Below, piece by piece: positions 60,876-64,000 of a DNA stretch of 64,000 nucleotides (position 1 is the first letter of the stretch; each line of letters begins with the position of its first letter). The position numbers were made by a program, and so were the translations under genes. Source of the stretch: Pseudalkalibacillus salsuginis (GTDB lineage Bacteria > Bacillota > Bacilli > Bacillales > Fictibacillaceae); NCBI RefSeq assembly GCF_021646685.1, contig NZ_JAKJHW010000010.1:21428-85427 (forward strand), given 5' to 3'. Under the pieces are notes generated by a model that was not told the DNA's origin, did not search any database, and saw only the letters and a list, made by a program, of their open reading frames with translations.

Positions 60876-63083
60876 TTAATGATCAAGATCAAGTTCACCG
60901 ATTTGCTTGAAAGTGTTTAAATCATGTGCAAGTATTCTATCTCTCGACAACGAGTAAATCGTATGATCGATATAAACAAGACGCTGTATCTCTGATTTCC
61001 AATCTCCATGATCTCTAACACCTTCACTTTGAAAATGGGATATTCTTGTCGCCAATCTAAATCCTTTCTCTGAATCAATTTTGTAGATCAATGCACCTTG
61101 AAAGAAATTTTCGTCTGTTTGTTTCTCCTCATCGTAATTGAATATATGGATAGGAAAAGCAAATAGATTCCGTCGTTTATCAAATAACAATGCTTTATGA
61201 TCATGATTCAATGGAGAATAGGTTCCATTGCCACCGACGATCTCTGTAAATTTTTCTACAGGTTTGTTCATGTCACTTACATCGAAAAGCGAGATTTTGA
61301 TACCGTCAATTTGAACCATTGGTTCGTTTCTTAAACTCCCATTCTCAACTAGTTTGGTATTTTGACCAAACCCGATGATATGGTTGTCATCGTACGGATG
61401 AAGATAATTACTGAATCCAGGGATCTTCAACTCTCCTTTCACTTCAGGATTGGACGGGTCACTGGCATCGATAACAAATAAAGGATCCACTTGTTTGAAT
61501 GTCACCATGTAAATGCGTTCCTTCATAAAACGTGCGGAATAGATACGCTCCCCTTTAGCAAGTCCTTTAATCTCTCCAATCTTCTTCAATTTGTCATTAA
61601 GGATGAACAAATGATTGGAGGATGGATTCCTATCGTCCCAAGGATCCCCCTTCGTCGTGGCGATCCGGAAATTCCCTTCATATTCATCCATTGAAAATTG
61701 ATTCAGCACAGTGCCTTCAATTTCAGCCGAGTGGTTGAAATAGACTTCATTTTGATCAACCGAAAACTTATAAATGGTTGTGTCTGGTGAATAGGTGGTT
61801 CGTGAGTCAACATACATACTAGGATAAGTATTGACTGCGATATATAAATTTTCATGGGACATGTAAATTTGATTTCCGCTTCCTAAATAGGTTGTGAAGT
61901 TCGCTTCTTCTTTCGGTTTGTCTATCGGTATGGATGAAATGATTGTATAGTTGGTTTCTTTTGATTGCGGGAAGTAATTGATTCTTTCATAATCGATGTA
62001 TTGGGTTCCCTCTTGATTTGAACTATCTCTCACCCTTGGTCTAAGATCGATTTCCTCTTTTTTCTTTTCTTCCAATAACCAAATATTTTGATGAAAGCTT
62101 GAAACCAAGTATAGAAAATCATTCGATTGCCTCGCAGAGACGTAGGATCCTTCAATTTCGACTTCTCTTTCTAATATTGGTTTTGAGCGGTCTTTAATCC
62201 CATAAATTTTGGCTTTTAACGTATGATGCATCGGCATTAGGAATGTATCAGATGATGAACCTTCTCTATCCTGGATTCCAGGCATTTCCTCATAACTGTG
62301 TCCAATGACGACTAACCGGTCTTCATGCAGAATCAATTCTTGTGGAGAAAATTCCTGATTCGGAAAAGTGATCGTTGATACTTTCTTCATTTCTTCTACA
62401 GGATCGGCTTGTGTAATGACAACACGATTTTCAAGTACCTGATACAAAAATGTCCCATCATTCTTTACAATGTCCGGTTCATCGATTCCTTTTACCTGGA
62501 CATTTGTTTCAGAGAAATCACTGGAACCATTACTCTCGGCTCCGGCACTGTCACTGGCAGCTGTTGAATTTTCCATGCCCCCTGAATCTCCCTGTGAAAG
62601 GAGACTTGCCTTTTGTTTCGTTTTATTATCTTTGATTGCTTGAACAAAATAGTCATTCAAGTTTTCTTTTGATCCTATGACTGGGAGTGTCCGCTCGACG
62701 TAGAACTTCATAGGTTCGATCCGTTGTATTTTCCGGCCTCGGGTTGAACGGATATCCTCATTAATGTGAAGTATATAATGTTTACTTGTGAGTTCATACC
62801 CGGATTTGGGTGGTTCGATGTGGATCGTTTGCCGATCGTCCCCGAGAGAGACAGTTACATCTTGCCGGTCACCTTGAGAATTGGTCACATATACATTTTT
62901 CTTTGTGATGGTTTTTGGATCGATTTCCGTAGAAAACACCAGCTTCCAGGTTTTATTTTGTAGAACGACGGGATATTCATTATCTTCCATCCACCCATTC
63001 AATACTGTAGGCTGGTTGAACCAATAAATACAAACAATCACAACGGATACGATTACTCCGCAAAAAAACCATACCTTCTTCAT
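60876..63083 (-). CDS. Secreted or membrane-anchored beta-propeller domain protein
   Basis: About 735 residues. One N-terminal helix (VWFFCGVIVSVVIVCIYWF) is followed by a Big-like domain (VVLQNKTWKLVFSTEIDPKTI, a SLAP/Ig-type phrase), a Ser/Gly-rich linker and a long beta-propeller of the Beta_propel family: NVQVKGIDEPDIVKNDGTFLYQV is its hallmark, then PLFVIDASDPSNPEVKGELKIPGFSNYLHP. Likely acts on the outside of the membrane, role unknown. The ATG at 63083 is better spaced from AAAAGGGGG than the one two codons before. Confidence 0.88.
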   Translation of the reverse strand: MKKVWFFCGVIVSVVIVCIYWFNQPTVLNGWMEDNEYPVVLQNKTWKLVFSTEIDPKTITKKNVYVTNSQGDRQDVTVSLGDDRQTIHIEPPKSGYELTSKHYILHINEDIRSTRGRKIQRIEPMKFYVERTLPVIGSKENLNDYFVQAIKDNKTKQKASLLSQGDSGGMENSTAASDSAGAESNGSSDFSETNVQVKGIDEPDIVKNDGTFLYQVLENRVVITQADPVEEMKKVSTITFPNQEFSPQELILHEDRLVVIGHSYEEMPGIQDREGSSSDTFLMPMHHTLKAKIYGIKDRSKPILEREVEIEGSYVSARQSNDFLYLVSSFHQNIWLLEEKKKEEIDLRPRVRDSSNQEGTQYIDYERINYFPQSKETNYTIISSIPIDKPKEEANFTTYLGSGNQIYMSHENLYIAVNTYPSMYVDSRTTYSPDTTIYKFSVDQNEVYFNHSAEIEGTVLNQFSMDEYEGNFRIATTKGDPWDDRNPSSNHLFILNDKLKKIGEIKGLAKGERIYSARFMKERIYMVTFKQVDPLFVIDASDPSNPEVKGELKIPGFSNYLHPYDDNHIIGFGQNTKLVENGSLRNEPMVQIDGIKISLFDVSDMNKPVEKFTEIVGGNGTYSPLNHDHKALLFDKRRNLFAFPIHIFNYDEEKQTDENFFQGALIYKIDSEKGFRLATRISHFQSEGVRDHGDWKSEIQRLVYIDHTIYSLSRDRILAHDLNTFKQIGELDLDH

Positions 63084-63401
63084 TTGCATGCCCCCTTTTC
63101 CCCAATGACGGATATCACTTAAAAAAGGTTACAAATTCCAATTTATCATTGTAATCTTTTACAATAATCTATATCTTTGGTACGTTTAAGTTAGAAATTT
63201 ATCTAACTGTTGATTACGACCCCTGGAGGCTCTACTGCCGGCGGGCATTGAAGTATTAGAAACAAGGATCAAATGATTAAAGAGGCTGTCATCGTAACGA
63301 ATAAACATGCAAGAGGATAACAGTGTTTGAATGACTAGTTTGAAAATAAACATTTTAGGCGAACAACCTATTGAAGCTAATTAATAAAGGAGGTAAATAA
63401 T
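63084..63401. other. Intergenic region between divergent genes
   Basis: A palindromic GTTAGA...TCTAAC (63192-63208) and a GC-rich patch GACCCCTGGAGGCTCTACTG at 63219 stand out. No gene or known regulatory RNA class could be recognised. Confidence 0.4.
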
Positions 63402-63779
63402 ATGGGGATTTTGGATGGACTTATGGGGAATGCTTCTGAAGCAGATTTGAAAACAGTTGAGAAAGACCTTGAAAAAATCGTTACCGAGAATGAACGAGTT
63501 GAAAAAGCTTATAAGATCTTACGGGACATGATTGTCTTTACAAATAAGAGACTGATCTTGATCGATAAACAAGGTATGACAGGAAAGAAGATTGAATATC
63601 ATTCCCTCCCTTATCGGAGTGTCACCCATTACAGTGTGGAAACAGCCGGGACATTCGATATGGATGCAGAATTAAAAATCTTTGTATCCGGTACAGCTCA
63701 ACCTATTTCCAAACAGTTCCGTAAAGACAAAAGCGTTTATGATGTCCAGAAAGCTCTGGCAACGTATGTGAATCAATAA
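63402..63779 (+). CDS. Bacterial PH-domain protein (YvbH-like)
   Basis: 125 residues. KAYKILRDMIVFTNKRLILIDKQGMTGKKIEYHSLPYRSVTHYSVETAGTFDMDAELKIF is the bacterial PH_2 pattern. Soluble, single domain, with AAAGGAGG before the ATG. Function unknown. Confidence 0.87.
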   Translation: MGILDGLMGNASEADLKTVEKDLEKIVTENERVEKAYKILRDMIVFTNKRLILIDKQGMTGKKIEYHSLPYRSVTHYSVETAGTFDMDAELKIFVSGTAQPISKQFRKDKSVYDVQKALATYVNQ

Positions 63780-63986
63780 AATCAGAAAGTCACCCCCTTT
63801 TCACGGGAGATCAGCCTTTCCACGCAGTAGTATCGCTAATTTCCCTAGCAATCGAAATCAAGCTTTCACAACAAACTTTAACAATAAAAAAAGATCATCC
63901 GTGGTATTATCCCCTTCAGGTAGACAGGAAAAAAAGAGAGCATTTGATATGATGTTCTTAAGAGTCTACCTGGGAGGGGATTTTCT

Positions 63987-64000
63987 ATGGCTAAAAAGGG
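63987..64000 (+). CDS. Start of an unidentified gene cut by the right edge
   Basis: ATGGCTAAAAAGGG preceded by GGGAGGGG; only MAKK is visible. Confidence 0.5.

Noticed and set aside
63219..63260. GC-rich patch as a known riboswitch
   Set aside because: Does not match any conserved core I know and lacks a terminator before the PH-domain gene.

Overview
The window looks like a chromosomal segment of a moderately low-GC, aerobic, spore-forming Bacillaceae. Evidence includes AGGAGG-type ribosome-binding sites, frequent TTG/GTG starts, a YjcZ-type sporulation mini-protein, YkuK, YppC, YndM, YojM-like SodC and MhqE/MhqD homologues, Zur boxes of Bacillus type and TRAP-type (G/U)AG repeats. No rRNA, tRNA, CRISPR array, intact insertion sequence or prophage was recognised. 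Most genes lie on the minus strand.

Layout. 1-4.0 kb: 5' part of a type IV pilus/type II secretion ATPase gene under a c-di-GMP-I riboswitch; a class D sortase with its acidic LPKTA surface-protein substrate; ykuK; an intergenic repeat element. 4.0-15.4 kb: a 13-gene cobalamin uptake and salvage operon (btuF, btuC, btuD-cbiZ fusion, cbiB, cobD, cobU, cbiP, cobS, cobC, short cobU-like gene, PduO-type adenosyltransferase, cblT, cblS) behind one cobalamin riboswitch plus terminator. 16-21.7 kb: a PCYCGC lipoprotein and a five-gene Opp/Nik-type metal ABC importer with two Zur boxes. 22-28 kb: serine hydrolase, FabH, squalene-hopene-type cyclase, YppC. 28-31 kb: a Rieske protein with a large helical extension, YjcZ, a hypothetical protein. 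31-37.6 kb: fixABCX and a sodium/solute symporter pair preceded by a 19-codon ORF. 38-44 kb: alpha/beta hydrolase with TetR regulator, a Zur-boxed miniature CobW-like protein, YndM, an NRDE protein, SodC and an alkyltransferase-like protein. 44.5-51.5 kb: the trp operon. 51.7-64 kb: MFS exporter, MhqE/MhqD pair, OsmC, Nmad3-like protein, acyl-CoA dehydrogenase, AGCS symporter, a secreted beta-propeller protein and a PH-domain protein.

The strongest unusual signal is the trp operon, ordered trpD-C-F-B-A-E(G). The last gene is a fused TrpE-TrpG anthranilate synthase of a type usual in proteobacteria, not bacilli. The operon leader has an eight-to-nine-triplet (G/U)AG tract with mutually exclusive antiterminator and terminator, as expected for TRAP attenuation. 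A second tract of six (G/U)AG triplets in exact 5-nt phase lies in the trpA-trpE(G) gap. There it overlaps a helix that would compete with a Shine-Dalgarno-sequestering hairpin, which suggests separate TRAP control of translation of the fused enzyme. A hairpin-buried 14-codon ORF lies between attenuator and trpD.

Other points of interest: a Zur-regulated importer that homology alone would call nickel or peptide; a free-standing 73-residue CobW P-loop fragment with its own Zur box and terminator; the riboswitch P1 helix that runs directly into a U-tract; a TetR gene whose putative operator also occurs before the divergently unrelated hydrolase downstream of it; and three different degenerate tandem arrays in intergenic DNA.
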